Assembly (NCBI RefSeq): GCF_003987135.1 | Contig: NZ_PIPJ01000004.1 | Location: 62,001 to 126,000 of the forward strand | From: Aliidiomarina iranensis | GTDB taxonomy: Bacteria > Pseudomonadota > Gammaproteobacteria > Enterobacterales > Alteromonadaceae | DNA: 64,000 nt | Direction: 5' to 3' | In this document: one piece after another, positions 18,768 through 27,932 of the stretch | Position numbering within the stretch: the first letter of the stretch is position 1 | Layout: each line of letters opens with the position of its first letter | Notes under the pieces: generated by a model | The model's database searches: none | What the model was told of the DNA's origin: nothing | What the model saw: the letters and a program-made list of their open reading frames with translations, nothing else | Made by a program: the position numbers and the translations under genes

Positions 18768-19616
18768 CTAGGTGCGCTTCTCATACCGAGAATCGCGCAA
18801 GGCTTCTTTAATTTGCCGCAGCTTTTCTTGTAACTCCGGCCCTTGTTTCAGGGTGTATCCGGTAACAAGCACATCAATTAATACCAATTGGGCAATTCGC
18901 GAAGCCATCGGCATATATACATCGGTGTCTTCCGGCACATGGGTGGCCAAAACAATGGCGCACTCTTCAGCCAAGGGGCTACCCGCTGCGGTAATGCCAA
19001 TTACTGTGGCTTGAGATTGCCGCGCTAAGGCCGCTACTTCACACAACGCCTTGGTTCGGCCCGTGTGGCTGATAAATACCAACACCTCATTGGCTGTTGC
19101 ATTTATCGCAGCCGTTTTTTGCATCAATACATCATCAGAAAATTGCACGGGCGTGGAAAAGCGCAGAAACTTATTTTGCGCATCGTGGGCCACCGAAGCC
19201 GAAGCGCCCAGCCCGAAAAAGGAAATACGCTGAGCCTGAACAAATGCGGTAATAGCGGCTTCCATTGCTTGAATATCCAAGCAACGCTGAGTAATGCTCA
19301 AAGAAGCCATGGTGGATTCAATTATTTTCGCCACCAAATGTTCAGTGCTATCGTTTTGCTCAACATGGCGATTCACATACGGCGTACCGCGAGCAATGCT
19401 TTGCGCCAGCTGCAGCTTGAAATCTGGGTAACCTTTGGCGCCCAAAGTTCGGCAAAATCGATTCACTGTGGGTTCGCTTACCTCAGCGAGTTGCGCAAGG
19501 GTTGCTATACTTTGCTGCAAAACCGCCTCGGGGTTGGCAAGAATAGCCTCTGCTACCTTGCGCTCTGATTTGCTCAGGTTGGAAATCTCAGATTGTACTT
19601 TTTCTAACAGTGCCAT
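18768..19616 (-). CDS. hexR: HexR, RpiR-family regulator of central sugar metabolism
   Basis: 282 residues. N-terminal RpiR-type helix-turn-helix (HTH_6, about residues 1-77, with 'TLAQLAEVSEPTVNRFCRTLGAKGYPDFK') and a C-terminal SIS sugar-phosphate-binding domain ('RISFFGLGASASVAHDAQNKF', 'VLVFISHTGRTKAL'). In gammaproteobacteria HexR binds 2-keto-3-deoxy-6-phosphogluconate and controls zwf, edd, eda, gap and gluconeogenic genes. Here it is divergent from zwf across a region with two near-identical HexR boxes, so it is probably autoregulated as well. Confidence 0.95.
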   Translation of the reverse strand: MALLEKVQSEISNLSKSERKVAEAILANPEAVLQQSIATLAQLAEVSEPTVNRFCRTLGAKGYPDFKLQLAQSIARGTPYVNRHVEQNDSTEHLVAKIIESTMASLSITQRCLDIQAMEAAITAFVQAQRISFFGLGASASVAHDAQNKFLRFSTPVQFSDDVLMQKTAAINATANEVLVFISHTGRTKALCEVAALARQSQATVIGITAAGSPLAEECAIVLATHVPEDTDVYMPMASRIAQLVLIDVLVTGYTLKQGPELQEKLRQIKEALRDSRYEKRT

Positions 19617-19637
19617 AATGCAAATCCTTTGTTATTT

Positions 19638-19652
19638 TGTAATTAAATTACA
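19638..19652. promoter_or_regulatory. HexR box 1
   Basis: TGTAATTAAATTACA, a palindrome equal to the published HexR consensus in gammaproteobacteria. It lies 22 bases upstream of the hexR start. Confidence 0.9.
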
Positions 19653-19710
19653 TTTTATTGGATTTCAATGCAATTGATTGGTATGTTATTTCTCAATTAA
19701 GCGGTAAATA

Positions 19711-19725
19711 AGTAATTAAATTACA
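19711..19725. promoter_or_regulatory. HexR box 2
   Basis: AGTAATTAAATTACA, one base off the palindromic consensus, 15 bases upstream of the zwf start and 73 bases from box 1. It should repress zwf by blocking transcription initiation or early elongation. Confidence 0.88.
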
Positions 19726-19740
19726 TTTTGCGAGGTACTC

Positions 19741-21246
19741 ATGCTTTCCAAAGGAACAGCATCCACCGGAACTGCAGCCACAGCCACCTGTTGCGATTTT
19801 ATTCTATTTGGCACTTTGGGCGATTTAGCTCGCAGAAAGCTATTGCCTGCGTTGTATCAATTAGAGAAAGCTAATCTGCTGCATGCAAAAACTCGCATTA
19901 TTGGTGTAGCCCGCGATAGCATCGATACAGAAACCTTTACAGCAAAGGTGCAAGCAAGCCTTGAAGAATTTGTGGGTAAAGCCCAACTTGATAACGCAGT
20001 TTGGGAACGATTAGCCAAACGTTTAGCGTATTGTGGTTTTGATTTGGCCAGTGTTAGTGAATACTCACTACTCGCAAAAACCCTTAAGAGAGATGACAAC
20101 CGCGCCGTACTTAGTTACCTAGCCACACCGCCGCAACTATTCCCTAGCATCTGCAAAGGCCTTAGTGAACATCAGCTAGTAACTGAAAATGCACGCGTGG
20201 TGCTAGAAAAACCCTTGGGCCACGATTTGCCCTCTTCCCGCGATATCAACCAAGAAGTAGGCAACTACTTTGCGGAATCGCAAATTTACCGCATCGATCA
20301 TTACCTAGGTAAAGAAACCGTGCTGAACCTTTTAGCACTGCGCTTCGCCAACCCTATTTTTGCTGATCAGTGGACCCACAACGCCATCGATCATGTGCAA
20401 ATAACAGCTGCTGAACAGGTTGGTGTTGAGGGGCGCTGGAGCTATTACGATGATGCCGGCCAGCTTCGCGATATGGTGCAAAACCATTTACTCCAAGTGC
20501 TCGCATTAATTGCGATGGAACCGCCCACACGGCTTGATGCCGAAAGTGTTCGCGAAGAAAAAATTAAGGTATTGCGTTCGTTGCGGCCGATTACTCAACA
20601 AAACGTACGTGAAGATACCGTGCGGGGGCAATATAGCGGTGGCTTCGTAGGTGATAAGAAAGTGCCCGGCTACCTAGAGGAAGAGGGTGCAAATGCCAGC
20701 AGCAAAACCGAAACTTTTGTAGCGCTCAAAGCCCACATTGATAACTGGCGGTGGTCGCAAGTGCCGTTCTATTTACGCACTGGCAAGCGAATGGCGCAAA
20801 AGCGCACGGAAATCGTGATTACCTTCAAACCCCAGCCTCACAATATTTTTCACGAAACCATGGCGCAGCTGCCACCCAACCGTTTGGTGATTCGCTTACA
20901 GCCCGATGAAGGCGTGGAAATTCAAATGATGAACAAAGTGCCGGGGCTCGGCAAACAGATGCAGTTAAAGCCCACTACACTGGATTTAAGTTTTGATGAA
21001 ACCTTCGAAAATCAGCGGATTTCCGATGCGTATGAACGCCTACTACTCGAAGCGATTGAGGGAAATCAGTATTTGTTCGTAGCTCGTGATGAGGTGGAAT
21101 TCGCATGGAAATGGATCGATGGCATTCGCGAAGCCTGGCAACAAACAAATGAAGAACCCAAGCCATATCCCTCCGGGAGTTTGGGCCCAGCCGCCGCCAT
21201 TACCCTCATCGCGCACGATGGCCGTGAATGGGATGACGATTTTTAG
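19741..21246 (+). CDS. zwf: Glucose-6-phosphate 1-dehydrogenase
   Basis: 501 residues, normal family length. Dinucleotide-binding start 'FILFGTLGDLARRKLLPALYQL' (the usual GASGDLA reads GTLGDLA here) and the substrate-site signature RIDHYLGKE (184-192). It oxidises glucose-6-phosphate to 6-phosphogluconolactone. First gene of the zwf-pgl-edd-glk-eda run on the plus strand, with a HexR box directly upstream. Confidence 0.96.
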   Translation: MLSKGTASTGTAATATCCDFILFGTLGDLARRKLLPALYQLEKANLLHAKTRIIGVARDSIDTETFTAKVQASLEEFVGKAQLDNAVWERLAKRLAYCGFDLASVSEYSLLAKTLKRDDNRAVLSYLATPPQLFPSICKGLSEHQLVTENARVVLEKPLGHDLPSSRDINQEVGNYFAESQIYRIDHYLGKETVLNLLALRFANPIFADQWTHNAIDHVQITAAEQVGVEGRWSYYDDAGQLRDMVQNHLLQVLALIAMEPPTRLDAESVREEKIKVLRSLRPITQQNVREDTVRGQYSGGFVGDKKVPGYLEEEGANASSKTETFVALKAHIDNWRWSQVPFYLRTGKRMAQKRTEIVITFKPQPHNIFHETMAQLPPNRLVIRLQPDEGVEIQMMNKVPGLGKQMQLKPTTLDLSFDETFENQRISDAYERLLLEAIEGNQYLFVARDEVEFAWKWIDGIREAWQQTNEEPKPYPSGSLGPAAAITLIAHDGREWDDDF

Positions 21247-21295
21247 CGCTCATGCTTTTAACGTTCGCGCTTTTAATCGTTCATGCTTTTAACTT
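21240..21295 (+). repeat. Degenerate 15-16 bp tandem repeat after zwf
   Basis: TTTTTAGCGCTCATGC, TTTTAACGTTCGCGC, TTTTAATCGTTCATGC and a partial TTTTAACTT follow one another. The first unit contains the zwf stop codon (TTTTTAG), so again the array begins at the gene's own end and repeats a stop-bearing unit. Confidence 0.8.
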
Positions 21296-21334
21296 AAAAC
21301 TGGCAAGCAAACATTAAATTAACGGCAACCGAAT

Positions 21335-22027
21335 ATGACACTGAAAATACATAAGTTTGCAAATAACGAAGCGCTCGTTGCACAACTAACGCAACAGGTT
21401 TCCGATATTTTAACCACCGCAGTGCAGGAGCGTGGCCATGGCTATTTAGTGGTTTCCGGCGGCCGCACCCCGGTAAGTTTCTTTCAGCAACTCGCGCAAC
21501 AGCCCTTGCCTTGGCAAAACATTAGTATTTTGCTCGCCGATGAGCGCTGGTTGCCGGTTAGCCACGAAGCGAGCAACGAAGGCTTAGTGCGCCAATATTT
21601 ATTGCAGCATCATGCTAAAGCGGCAGAAATGATTAGCCTTATAAGTGAACACAGCACCGCCGTTGCAGGTTTGCGCACCATAAACCAACGCTTGCAGCCC
21701 TTGCCTCGCTTTGATGCGGTGATTCTAGGTATGGGCGAAGATGGCCACACCGCCTCGCTTTTTCCAGAAAGTGCCGCACTACAAGAAGGGCTGAGCACGC
21801 AAAATCCAGCCGTAGCGGTTACTCCCTTGCACGCCCCCCATGAGCGGATGTCGTTAAGCAAATCGCGGTTATTAAATAGCCAGCACTTGTTCTTTCACCT
21901 CGTGGGTAAGGCAAAAGCGGCGGTGCTAGAGCAAGCACTCGCAGAAAATTCGGCCTTACCGGCCAGCGTATTTTTACAGCAAGACCAGGTGCCCGTTGAA
22001 GTATTACTCGCGGCACCGGAGGAATAA
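21335..22027 (+). CDS. pgl: 6-phosphogluconolactonase
   Basis: 230 residues, DevB/Pgl family of the glucosamine-6-phosphate isomerase superfamily. Motifs '[17 protein letters not shown]', '[26 protein letters not shown]' and '[20 protein letters not shown]'. It hydrolyses 6-phosphogluconolactone to 6-phosphogluconate. Situated 88 bases after zwf and 2 bases before edd. Confidence 0.95.
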   Translation: MTLKIHKFANNEALVAQLTQQVSDILTTAVQERGHGYLVVSGGRTPVSFFQQLAQQPLPWQNISILLADERWLPVSHEASNEGLVRQYLLQHHAKAAEMISLISEHSTAVAGLRTINQRLQPLPRFDAVILGMGEDGHTASLFPESAALQEGLSTQNPAVAVTPLHAPHERMSLSKSRLLNSQHLFFHLVGKAKAAVLEQALAENSALPASVFLQQDQVPVEVLLAAPEE

Positions 22028-22029
22028 CC

Positions 22030-23847
22030 ATGCATAACGTGATTCAAGAAGTAACCCAACGCATCGAAGCTCGCAGTGCCGAAGAGCGGAAAAAATATCT
22101 CGCCCGAATGGAAAAGGCTCGGCACAAAGGGCCACACCGTGGCGCACTCTCTTGTGGCAACCTTGCTCATGGTTTTGCCGCCTGTGGCCAAAGCGATAAA
22201 AGTAACTTGCGTAGCCTTACCCAAGCCAATATCGGCATTGTTACCGCCTATAACGATATGCTTTCTGCTCATCAGCCATATGCTGATTATCCGGAAAAGT
22301 TGAAGCAGGCCATTCGTGAAGTAGGCAGTGTGGCCCAAGTTGCGGGTGGCGTACCGGCCATGTGCGATGGTGTTACCCAAGGCCAACCTGGTATGGAACT
22401 TAGCCTAATCAGCCGCGATGTAATTGCAATGGGTGCAGCGGTTGGCCTCTCACACAATATGTTTGATGGCGGCTTAATGCTTGGTATCTGCGATAAAATT
22501 GTACCCGGCCTACTTATCGCCGCCTTGAGCTTCGGCCATTTACCCTTTGTTTTCGTGCCCGCCGGGCCCATGCCATCGGGCATTACCAACAAAGAAAAAG
22601 CTCGCGTACGGGAACTCTATGCCGAAGGCAAAGTAAGCAAAGCCGAGCTACTCGATGCCGAAGCTGCCTCTTATCACAGCGCCGGCACCTGCACGTTTTA
22701 TGGCACCGCGAATTCGAATCAACTGGTAGTGGAAATGATGGGCCTACAACTGCCCGGTTCCTCATTTGTGCACCCAGGCACGCCACTGCGTGAAGCACTC
22801 ACGCGGGTGGCAGGCCAACAAGTTACCCGGATAACCGAACTGGGTTCGGAATATACCCCAATCGCTGACATTGTCACGGCAAAAAGCATTGTGAACGGTA
22901 TTGTAGGTTTACTCGCCACCGGCGGTTCCACCAACCACACCATGCACTTAGTAGCAGTGGCGCGTGCCGCGGGTTATCTGGTGAACTGGGATGATTTTGC
23001 CGATTTATCCGCGGTAACGCCGTTAGTTACGCGTATTTACCCAAATGGCGATGCTGATATTAATCACTTCCAACGTGCCGGCGGCATGGCGTTCTTAGTG
23101 CGTACATTACTCGATGCCGGCTTGCTGCACGAAGATGTGAAAACCGTAGCTGGCGATGGCTTAGCCCGCTACACCAAACGCCCAGAATTAGAGAACGATA
23201 AAGTAGTGTGGCGCGATGCACCGGCTGAATCACTCGATGAAAGTGTATTGCGTAACGCGCAACAGCCCTTTAGTTCACATGGCGGCTTAGCCGTGCTTTC
23301 CGGCAACCTCGGCCGCGCGGTTATGAAAACTTCAGCCGTACCCGAAGGCGCCGAGAGCATTACCGCGCCTGCCGTAATTTTTTCCAGCCAACATGAACTG
23401 GATCGCGCTTTCCAAGCTGGTGAATTGGATAAAGATTGCGTGGTAGTGGTGCGGTTCCAAGGGCCAAAAGCGATTGGTATGCCAGAATTGCATAAACTCA
23501 CACCACCCCTTGGCGTGTTGCAAAAACGCGGTTTCAAAGTTGCGCTCGTTACCGATGGCCGAATGTCCGGCGCCTCGGGTAAAGTGCCGGCCGCCATTCA
23601 CGTTACCCCCGAGGCGGTAGATGGCGGGCTTATCGCTAAGATTCAAGAGGGCGATTTAGTTAAGCTCGATGCCGAAAATGGTATTTTAGAAGTGTTGGTG
23701 GCGCAACATGAGCTTGATAAGCGCCAGCCCGCCAGCATTGATTTAACCGATAGCCACGAAGGTATGGGCCGGGAGATGTTTGCCGCCTTGCGCAGTAACC
23801 TTAGCGGTGCTGAATCTGGCGCGTGCTCCCTGTTTCAAAACGAGTAG
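22030..23847 (+). CDS. edd: Phosphogluconate dehydratase
   Basis: 605 residues. IlvD/Edd family: N-terminal '[18 protein letters not shown]', '[23 protein letters not shown]', '[28 protein letters not shown]', 'GSTNHTMHL' and '[23 protein letters not shown]', with the cysteines used for the [4Fe-4S] cluster. It dehydrates 6-phosphogluconate to 2-keto-3-deoxy-6-phosphogluconate in the Entner-Doudoroff pathway. The start follows the pgl stop by 2 bases, with GGAGGAA as ribosome-binding site inside the end of pgl. Confidence 0.96.
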   Translation: MHNVIQEVTQRIEARSAEERKKYLARMEKARHKGPHRGALSCGNLAHGFAACGQSDKSNLRSLTQANIGIVTAYNDMLSAHQPYADYPEKLKQAIREVGSVAQVAGGVPAMCDGVTQGQPGMELSLISRDVIAMGAAVGLSHNMFDGGLMLGICDKIVPGLLIAALSFGHLPFVFVPAGPMPSGITNKEKARVRELYAEGKVSKAELLDAEAASYHSAGTCTFYGTANSNQLVVEMMGLQLPGSSFVHPGTPLREALTRVAGQQVTRITELGSEYTPIADIVTAKSIVNGIVGLLATGGSTNHTMHLVAVARAAGYLVNWDDFADLSAVTPLVTRIYPNGDADINHFQRAGGMAFLVRTLLDAGLLHEDVKTVAGDGLARYTKRPELENDKVVWRDAPAESLDESVLRNAQQPFSSHGGLAVLSGNLGRAVMKTSAVPEGAESITAPAVIFSSQHELDRAFQAGELDKDCVVVVRFQGPKAIGMPELHKLTPPLGVLQKRGFKVALVTDGRMSGASGKVPAAIHVTPEAVDGGLIAKIQEGDLVKLDAENGILEVLVAQHELDKRQPASIDLTDSHEGMGREMFAALRSNLSGAESGACSLFQNE

Positions 23848-23858
23848 AGAATAAAATT

Positions 23859-24878
23859 ATGGCTAACAATAAACTCCCCCCAGAGCAGCACGAGGGTATT
23901 CTCGATATCGCAACACATGCCGTGGTAGCGGATATTGGCGGTACCAATGCACGGTTTTGCCGCATCAACCTTGCCACATTCGAGCTCGATCGCATTCAAG
24001 TATTTCCTTGCGCTGATTTTCCCACGCTCACCGATGTTATGACAGCCTACAGCCAGCAGCAAGATGTACCGCTTGAGCATGTAGCCATTGCTATCGCTTG
24101 CCCAGTGGATACCGATGAAATCAACATGACCAACCACCACTGGCAGTTTTCCATTCGCAATGTGCGCAAGAGCATGCGCCTGAAAACCTTTGTGGTGCTC
24201 AACGATTTTGCCGCCGCGGCAATGAGTATCGTAACGCTCAAGCCCAGTGAACTTAAGCAAATTGGTGGCGGTAAAATTACACCGAAGGCACCAAAAGCCA
24301 TACTTGGAGCCGGCACCGGCCTTGGCGTTGGCCATCTTATCACTTTGCCAAATGGCAACGTAATGCCCCTACCTGGCGAGGGCGGCCATGTTGATTGGGC
24401 ACCCACCAATGAAAAAGAGTGGGCTATTCACCGCTTCATTCAAAATCGCTTCGGCCGCGTTTCCGCTGAACGCATTCTTTCCGGGCCGGGCTTAGAAACT
24501 TTGTATTTAGCACTAGCCGATTATCATGGCCGCAATGTTGCGCCATTGAGCGCCGCGAAAATTGGCCAACGGGCCCTTAGCGGTATAGATACATTGGCCC
24601 TTGAAACTGTGAATCAGTTCTTTGAGAGCCTCGGCGGCTTTGCCGGCAACTTGGCGTTAAACTTGAACACCTATGGCGGCGTGTATATCGCCGGTGGTGT
24701 GGTGCCAAAATTACTCAACCTCATGGCCACCTCAAACTTCCGTGCTCGGTTTGAACACAAAGGCCGCTTTTGCAAAGTTGCGGAAGCCATCCCTTGTTTT
24801 GTGATCACCGCTGAATACGCAGGCCTGCGAGGCGTTGGCCAATACCTGAAGCAAACTATTGAACAGCAGAACCTATAA
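23859..24878 (+). CDS. glk: Glucokinase (proteobacterial Glk family)
   Basis: 339 residues from the ATG at 23859, 11 bases after the edd stop; an upstream GTG at 23823 lies inside edd and is less likely. Motifs: 'VVADIGGTNARFCRI' phosphate loop, 'CPVDTDEINMTNHHW' substrate site, 'LGAGTGLGVGHL', and 'PGEGGHVDWAPTNEKEW'. It phosphorylates intracellular glucose, consistent with permease-type (non-PTS) glucose entry through the transporters of region 2. Confidence 0.95.
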   Translation: MANNKLPPEQHEGILDIATHAVVADIGGTNARFCRINLATFELDRIQVFPCADFPTLTDVMTAYSQQQDVPLEHVAIAIACPVDTDEINMTNHHWQFSIRNVRKSMRLKTFVVLNDFAAAAMSIVTLKPSELKQIGGGKITPKAPKAILGAGTGLGVGHLITLPNGNVMPLPGEGGHVDWAPTNEKEWAIHRFIQNRFGRVSAERILSGPGLETLYLALADYHGRNVAPLSAAKIGQRALSGIDTLALETVNQFFESLGGFAGNLALNLNTYGGVYIAGGVVPKLLNLMATSNFRARFEHKGRFCKVAEAIPCFVITAEYAGLRGVGQYLKQTIEQQNL

Positions 24879-24907
24879 ATAACTGAATCTGTAGATAAGG
24901 ACACCCC

Positions 24908-25552
24908 ATGAGCTTCCCAAACTGGCAACTTTCGCCTGCACACATTTTTCAACTCACGCCTGTAGTGCCGGTAATGGTGATCGATGACATCGATGATGCC
25001 CTGCCCATGGCGGAAGCGTTAATGAAAGCGGGTATATCACTCTTCGAAGTAACCTTACGCACACCCGTTGCGCTTGAGGCCATTAGCCTATTGCGCAAAG
25101 CCATGCCAAGCGCAGTAGTTGGCGTGGGCACGCTTACCAACCCAGAAGAGCTACAAGCGGCCGCAGCGGCCGGTGCACAATTTGCCATCAGCCCCGGTAT
25201 CACCACAGAGCTACTCGAAGCCGGAAAAGCTGGTGATATTCCGTTAATTCCCGGGGTGGCGAGTATTTCCGAGCTAATGCAAGCCAAAGCACTGGGTTAT
25301 GATCATCTGAAGTTCTTCCCCGCCGAAGCGGCTGGCGGTTGCGCCATGCTTAAATCAATTGCTGGGCCATTCCCCAACATTACCTTTTGCCCAACCGGCG
25401 GCATTCACCAAGGCAACTACCAAGATTATCTAGCATTGCCAAATGTGCGTTGCGTGGGCGGTTCATGGATATTGCCCAAAGCAGCCATTGCGGCGAAAGA
25501 TTGGCAAAAGATAACAGAGCTCGCGAGCGCCGCAGTATCGGCAGTAAAATAG
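24908..25552 (+). CDS. eda: KDPG/KHG aldolase
   Basis: 214 residues. Class I aldolase with Schiff-base Lys135 in 'YDHLKFFPAE' and base Glu47 in 'LFEVTLRTP'. It splits 2-keto-3-deoxy-6-phosphogluconate to pyruvate and glyceraldehyde-3-phosphate. Last gene of the zwf-pgl-edd-glk-eda operon, followed after 25 bases by a strong terminator. Confidence 0.96.
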   Translation: MSFPNWQLSPAHIFQLTPVVPVMVIDDIDDALPMAEALMKAGISLFEVTLRTPVALEAISLLRKAMPSAVVGVGTLTNPEELQAAAAAGAQFAISPGITTELLEAGKAGDIPLIPGVASISELMQAKALGYDHLKFFPAEAAGGCAMLKSIAGPFPNITFCPTGGIHQGNYQDYLALPNVRCVGGSWILPKAAIAAKDWQKITELASAAVSAVK

Positions 25553-25577
25553 AAGAAAGCGCCACCTAGCGCCCATA

Positions 25578-25611
25578 AAAAACGCACCAAGGTTTCCCAA
25601 GGTGCGTTTTT
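25578..25611 (+). terminator. Rho-independent terminator after eda
   Basis: Perfect 11-bp stem AAAAACGCACC (25578-25588) / GGTGCGTTTTT (25601-25611) with a 12-base loop. Confidence 0.93.
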
Positions 25612-25628
25612 AGCATTTATAACTTAAG

Positions 25629-25648
25629 CGCGGTGTTTAACCACCGCG
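25629..25648 (-). terminator. Probable terminator after the cold-shock gene
   Basis: CGCGGTG (25629-25635) / CACCGCG (25642-25648) with a 6-base loop, 5 bases beyond the csp stop on the minus strand. The following T-tract is short (CTTAAGTTAT), so termination strength is uncertain. Confidence 0.55.
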
Positions 25649-25653
25649 ATTTA

Positions 25654-25863
25654 TTATAACGCTACGATATTTTCTGCTTGAGGACCTTTAGGGCCCTGAG
25701 TAACAGTAAATTCTACAGTTTGACCTTCAGTCAAAGTTTTAAAACCGCTGCTAACGATTGCACTAAAGTGAGCGAACACATCAGCGCCGCCTTGTTGTTC
25801 TAGAAAACCAAAACCTTTAGCTTCGTTAAACCATTTAACAGTACCAGTTACAGTATTAGACAT
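25654..25863 (-). CDS. CspA-family cold-shock protein
   Basis: 69 residues from the ATG at 25863, with AGGATG as ribosome-binding site. The longer upstream frame (to 25935) is leader sequence, not protein. It contains RNP1 (KGFGFL) and RNP2 (VFAHFS) RNA-binding motifs of the five-stranded OB fold. Binds single-stranded RNA/DNA and acts as RNA chaperone. The 204 bases between this gene and the next start hold its leader; csp messages often have long regulatory 5' leaders, and a TTGACT hexamer at 26044-26049 (minus) could be its -35, giving a leader of about 150 bases (tentative). Confidence 0.93.
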   Translation of the reverse strand: MSNTVTGTVKWFNEAKGFGFLEQQGGADVFAHFSAIVSSGFKTLTEGQTVEFTVTQGPKGPQAENIVAL

Positions 25864-26067
25864 AATTAACATCCTGAAATTTATAAAATAAGAGTGCCCT
25901 TTCGAGGCGATAATTCGGAGAGAAAATAAAAACAAAATTAAATACTACAGGACGGAGGTAATTACGAATAATACGGCAACGCAGTGAAGTTCTAAATAAT
26001 ATTTACTATCCAACGCCGGCTAGCCTACTCCTATCTGAGTGAGAGTCAACGTTTCTTTTCAAAAGAG

Positions 26068-26568
26068 TTAAGTTTCTCGTTCTTGCGCCAAAGTAATTAC
26101 CGCATGGCCAAGCTGCACAAGCGTTCTAAAGTTAGGTGTTGTATCTGGTTTAAGCGAGCGATACGCGCTTGTTCTGCTTTTTATACCTGCCTTAGCAATT
26201 ACAGTGCTGTGGCCAAATTCCTCCACGTAAGCGCGAATCGCTGCTTGCAAGATATCGGTGCGCCCCTCACACATTGAATCCCATGCCGCCTGCTTAATTA
26301 TTTCCTCCATGCTTAGAGCACTATTCCGATGGTCAATTGCCGTCTTGTCGGGAGATATCAAAGAGCGGAAGAAATCGGCTCGAATTTGATGGTGTTTCCA
26401 TTGCAAATTCCCATCTGCAGTAAGAGAAAAATGTTCAAAGCCCTCTACTTGAGATAATGGTGGTTTCAGAAACATTTCCTGCAAATCAACAGTTCCAACA
26501 CAGCCATCACTAAACACTAGCTCGAGTACATAGTCATGCAGATGATCAACATCAATAATTCTTAACAT
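26068..26568 (-). CDS. DUF2442 domain fused to a HigA-like antitoxin domain
   Basis: 166 residues in two parts. Residues about 1-85 match DUF2442 ('YVLELVFSDGCVGTVDLQEMF' then 'WKHHQIRADFF'), a small domain usually found next to toxin-antitoxin genes. Residues about 105-166 look like the 'putative addiction module antidote' HTH ('AGIKSRTSAYRSLKPDTTPNFRTLVQLGHAV'). In most relatives these are separate genes or are paired with a HigB/RelE toxin. No toxin frame is visible on either side: 395 bases upstream are non-coding. It may be an orphan antitoxin, a remnant, or a stand-alone regulator. Confidence 0.7.
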   Translation of the reverse strand: MLRIIDVDHLHDYVLELVFSDGCVGTVDLQEMFLKPPLSQVEGFEHFSLTADGNLQWKHHQIRADFFRSLISPDKTAIDHRNSALSMEEIIKQAAWDSMCEGRTDILQAAIRAYVEEFGHSTVIAKAGIKSRTSAYRSLKPDTTPNFRTLVQLGHAVITLAQERET

Positions 26569-26963
26569 TCTTCACCTAATCACTAAGATAGTTAAAAAGC
26601 TTGCCAGGATTTATTCCCACAACAGCCATATCCCACATCAATTTCTGGCATCCTTGCCTCTGAATATGAATATAGCACCGTATCTTAAAAGAGACGACTT
26701 TAATTGAAAATATTTATCTGATTACAGATCATACGCCCAGAATAGGCAATAATCTTAAGCTCTAGCTTCTGCAACCAATCTAAAGCTCCCAGCGGCTCTC
26801 GCCAACACTATTGCCTAACAACAGATCACGTAAAACATTACATTCTTCACGTATGGCTTGTTCCTTGGTAGCGCGAAACACACGGCTTCAAGATCGTAAT
26901 AAACACCATCGTTTAGCGAATCAAGCGAGCGCTTAGTGTGGGTAAACTCAATTATACCTAGAT
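26569..26963. other. Gene-free stretch with a possible decayed coding remnant
   Basis: No intact frame above about 40 codons. Reading the minus strand downstream of vapC, one frame gives a short peptide ending ...SLNDGVYYDLEA. A shift by one base continues as SRVFRATKEQAIREECNVL..., stopping at 26780-26782. Together these look like the end of a small degraded gene with a frameshift near 26890. The remaining sequence is AT-rich and shows nothing further that I can support. Confidence 0.35.
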
Positions 26964-27359
26964 TCAACGAATAACTGCTATTAAACCAAGGTGATCTGCA
27001 AACGGAATAAAATCCCGATCGGTAAACAATAAAGGCATTTTGTGCTCTATACAGTAGGTAGCAATGATAACGTCTGTTGTTTTACGGATAGTAATTCCCT
27101 TTTTACGAAGGCTACGATAATTTTCCGCACACTTTACTGGCATGCCTTCACCAAACATCTCAAGTAGCCCAAGCGTCAACAATGATTTTTTTGTCAGTTT
27201 ATATTCACGGTCGTTGCGTATGCCTTGGAGAATTTCTAAATAAATCAAATCTCCAATAGCAACGGTTCCTTCAATAATTTTTGCATCAAGAAGATCTGTG
27301 TGTTGGCTTCGAACACCATTGAAGTAGTCTATCCATACGCTGGTATCAACCAGTATCAT
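26964..27359 (-). CDS. vapC: VapC-type PIN-domain toxin
   Basis: 131 residues. PIN ribonuclease with the expected acidic residues: Asp5 ('MILVDTSVWID'), Glu42 ('IYLEILQG'), Asp96 ('TTDVIIATYC') and Asp114/116 ('FTDRDF'). VapC toxins cleave tRNA or rRNA using Mg2+. Its ATG overlaps the vapB stop (ATGA), the usual antitoxin-toxin coupling. Confidence 0.93.
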   Translation of the reverse strand: MILVDTSVWIDYFNGVRSQHTDLLDAKIIEGTVAIGDLIYLEILQGIRNDREYKLTKKSLLTLGLLEMFGEGMPVKCAENYRSLRKKGITIRKTTDVIIATYCIEHKMPLLFTDRDFIPFADHLGLIAVIR

Positions 27360-27550
27360 TCATCGCCCCGCATTTCATCCAAATCACCTTCCCACTTTAC
27401 TTGCCCGCGAAGTTTCCTGATATCCTGCTGTTGGCTTCTTAGCAGGAGCAGTTTGAGCCCTTGCTCTACTGCTTCTTTTTTAGTTTTGTATCCAGATGCT
27501 TTTAGTGCGTCAGCCATTAATTTATCGTCTATCACAATATTAGTTCTCAT
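27356..27550 (-). CDS. vapB: VapB-type antitoxin (ribbon-helix-helix, DUF2191-like)
   Basis: 64 residues. N-terminal 'RTNIVIDDKLMADALKASGYKTKKEAVEQGLKLLL' is the ribbon-helix-helix pattern of the DUF2191 VapB group; the acidic C-tail ('WEGDLDEMRGDE') should block the VapC active site. The antitoxin gene comes first in the operon. A strong inverted repeat at 27589-27621 is its probable operator. Confidence 0.92.
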   Translation of the reverse strand: MRTNIVIDDKLMADALKASGYKTKKEAVEQGLKLLLLRSQQQDIRKLRGQVKWEGDLDEMRGDE

Positions 27551-27588
27551 AATTAGTTCTCACAGCTCAGCTCGTTCTAACAGATTAA

Positions 27589-27621
27589 CTATGTGTATAA
27601 AATACATTTATATACACATAG
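27589..27621. promoter_or_regulatory. Inverted-repeat operator upstream of vapBC
   Basis: CTATGTGTATA (27589-27599) and TATACACATAG (27611-27621) are perfect reverse complements separated by 11 bases; an inner TGTAT...ATACA repeat overlaps the left arm. It lies 39 bases upstream of the vapB start. VapB/VapBC complexes bind such repeats for conditional autorepression. Confidence 0.8.
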
Positions 27622-27795
27622 TATCAGTTGTAAACGAAGGTAACAAACCGTTCTCTAGCTGTAAAAAAGCCTCTCCAAGCCAATTGAGCATAATTTTCAC
27701 CCTTGAAAATTATTTCAGCCCATAGCCTTAGATAACGCAAAAACGTTCATCTTTTACCACCGAAAGCACAACAATCGCCAACATTATTTTACGTT

Positions 27796-27827
27796 TATCA
27801 TAAAATAATACTTGCATATCATAAAAT
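27796..27827 (+). promoter_or_regulatory. Two TATCATAAAAT direct repeats spaced by two helical turns
   Basis: TATCATAAAAT occurs at 27796-27806 and 27817-27827, exactly 21 bases apart. A weak sigma-70 promoter overlaps: TTGCAT (27812-27817), 17 bases, TATTTT (27835-27840). It is upstream of the membrane protein/HTH pair and could be the site of that HTH protein (inference). The rest of the 27551-27932 gap shows only the vapBC operator. Confidence 0.5.
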
Positions 27828-27932
27828 TCCGATCTATTTTATAAACAACGGTGCAGTACACACGCACAAACCTTTTTATCAACACCGCCGCGATGTAGCC
27901 CAAAGAGGCTCGGCATATTTGGAGAAAACGTT

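Noticed and set aside
21895-25552. Long minus-strand frames opposite pgl, edd, glk and eda
   Set aside because: They mirror strongly coding plus-strand genes, lack ribosome-binding sites and resemble no protein; shadows of codon bias.
26780-26935. A real small gene on the minus strand beyond vapC
   Set aside because: Continuous reading needs a frameshift and no start with a ribosome-binding site is visible; kept only as a possible remnant.
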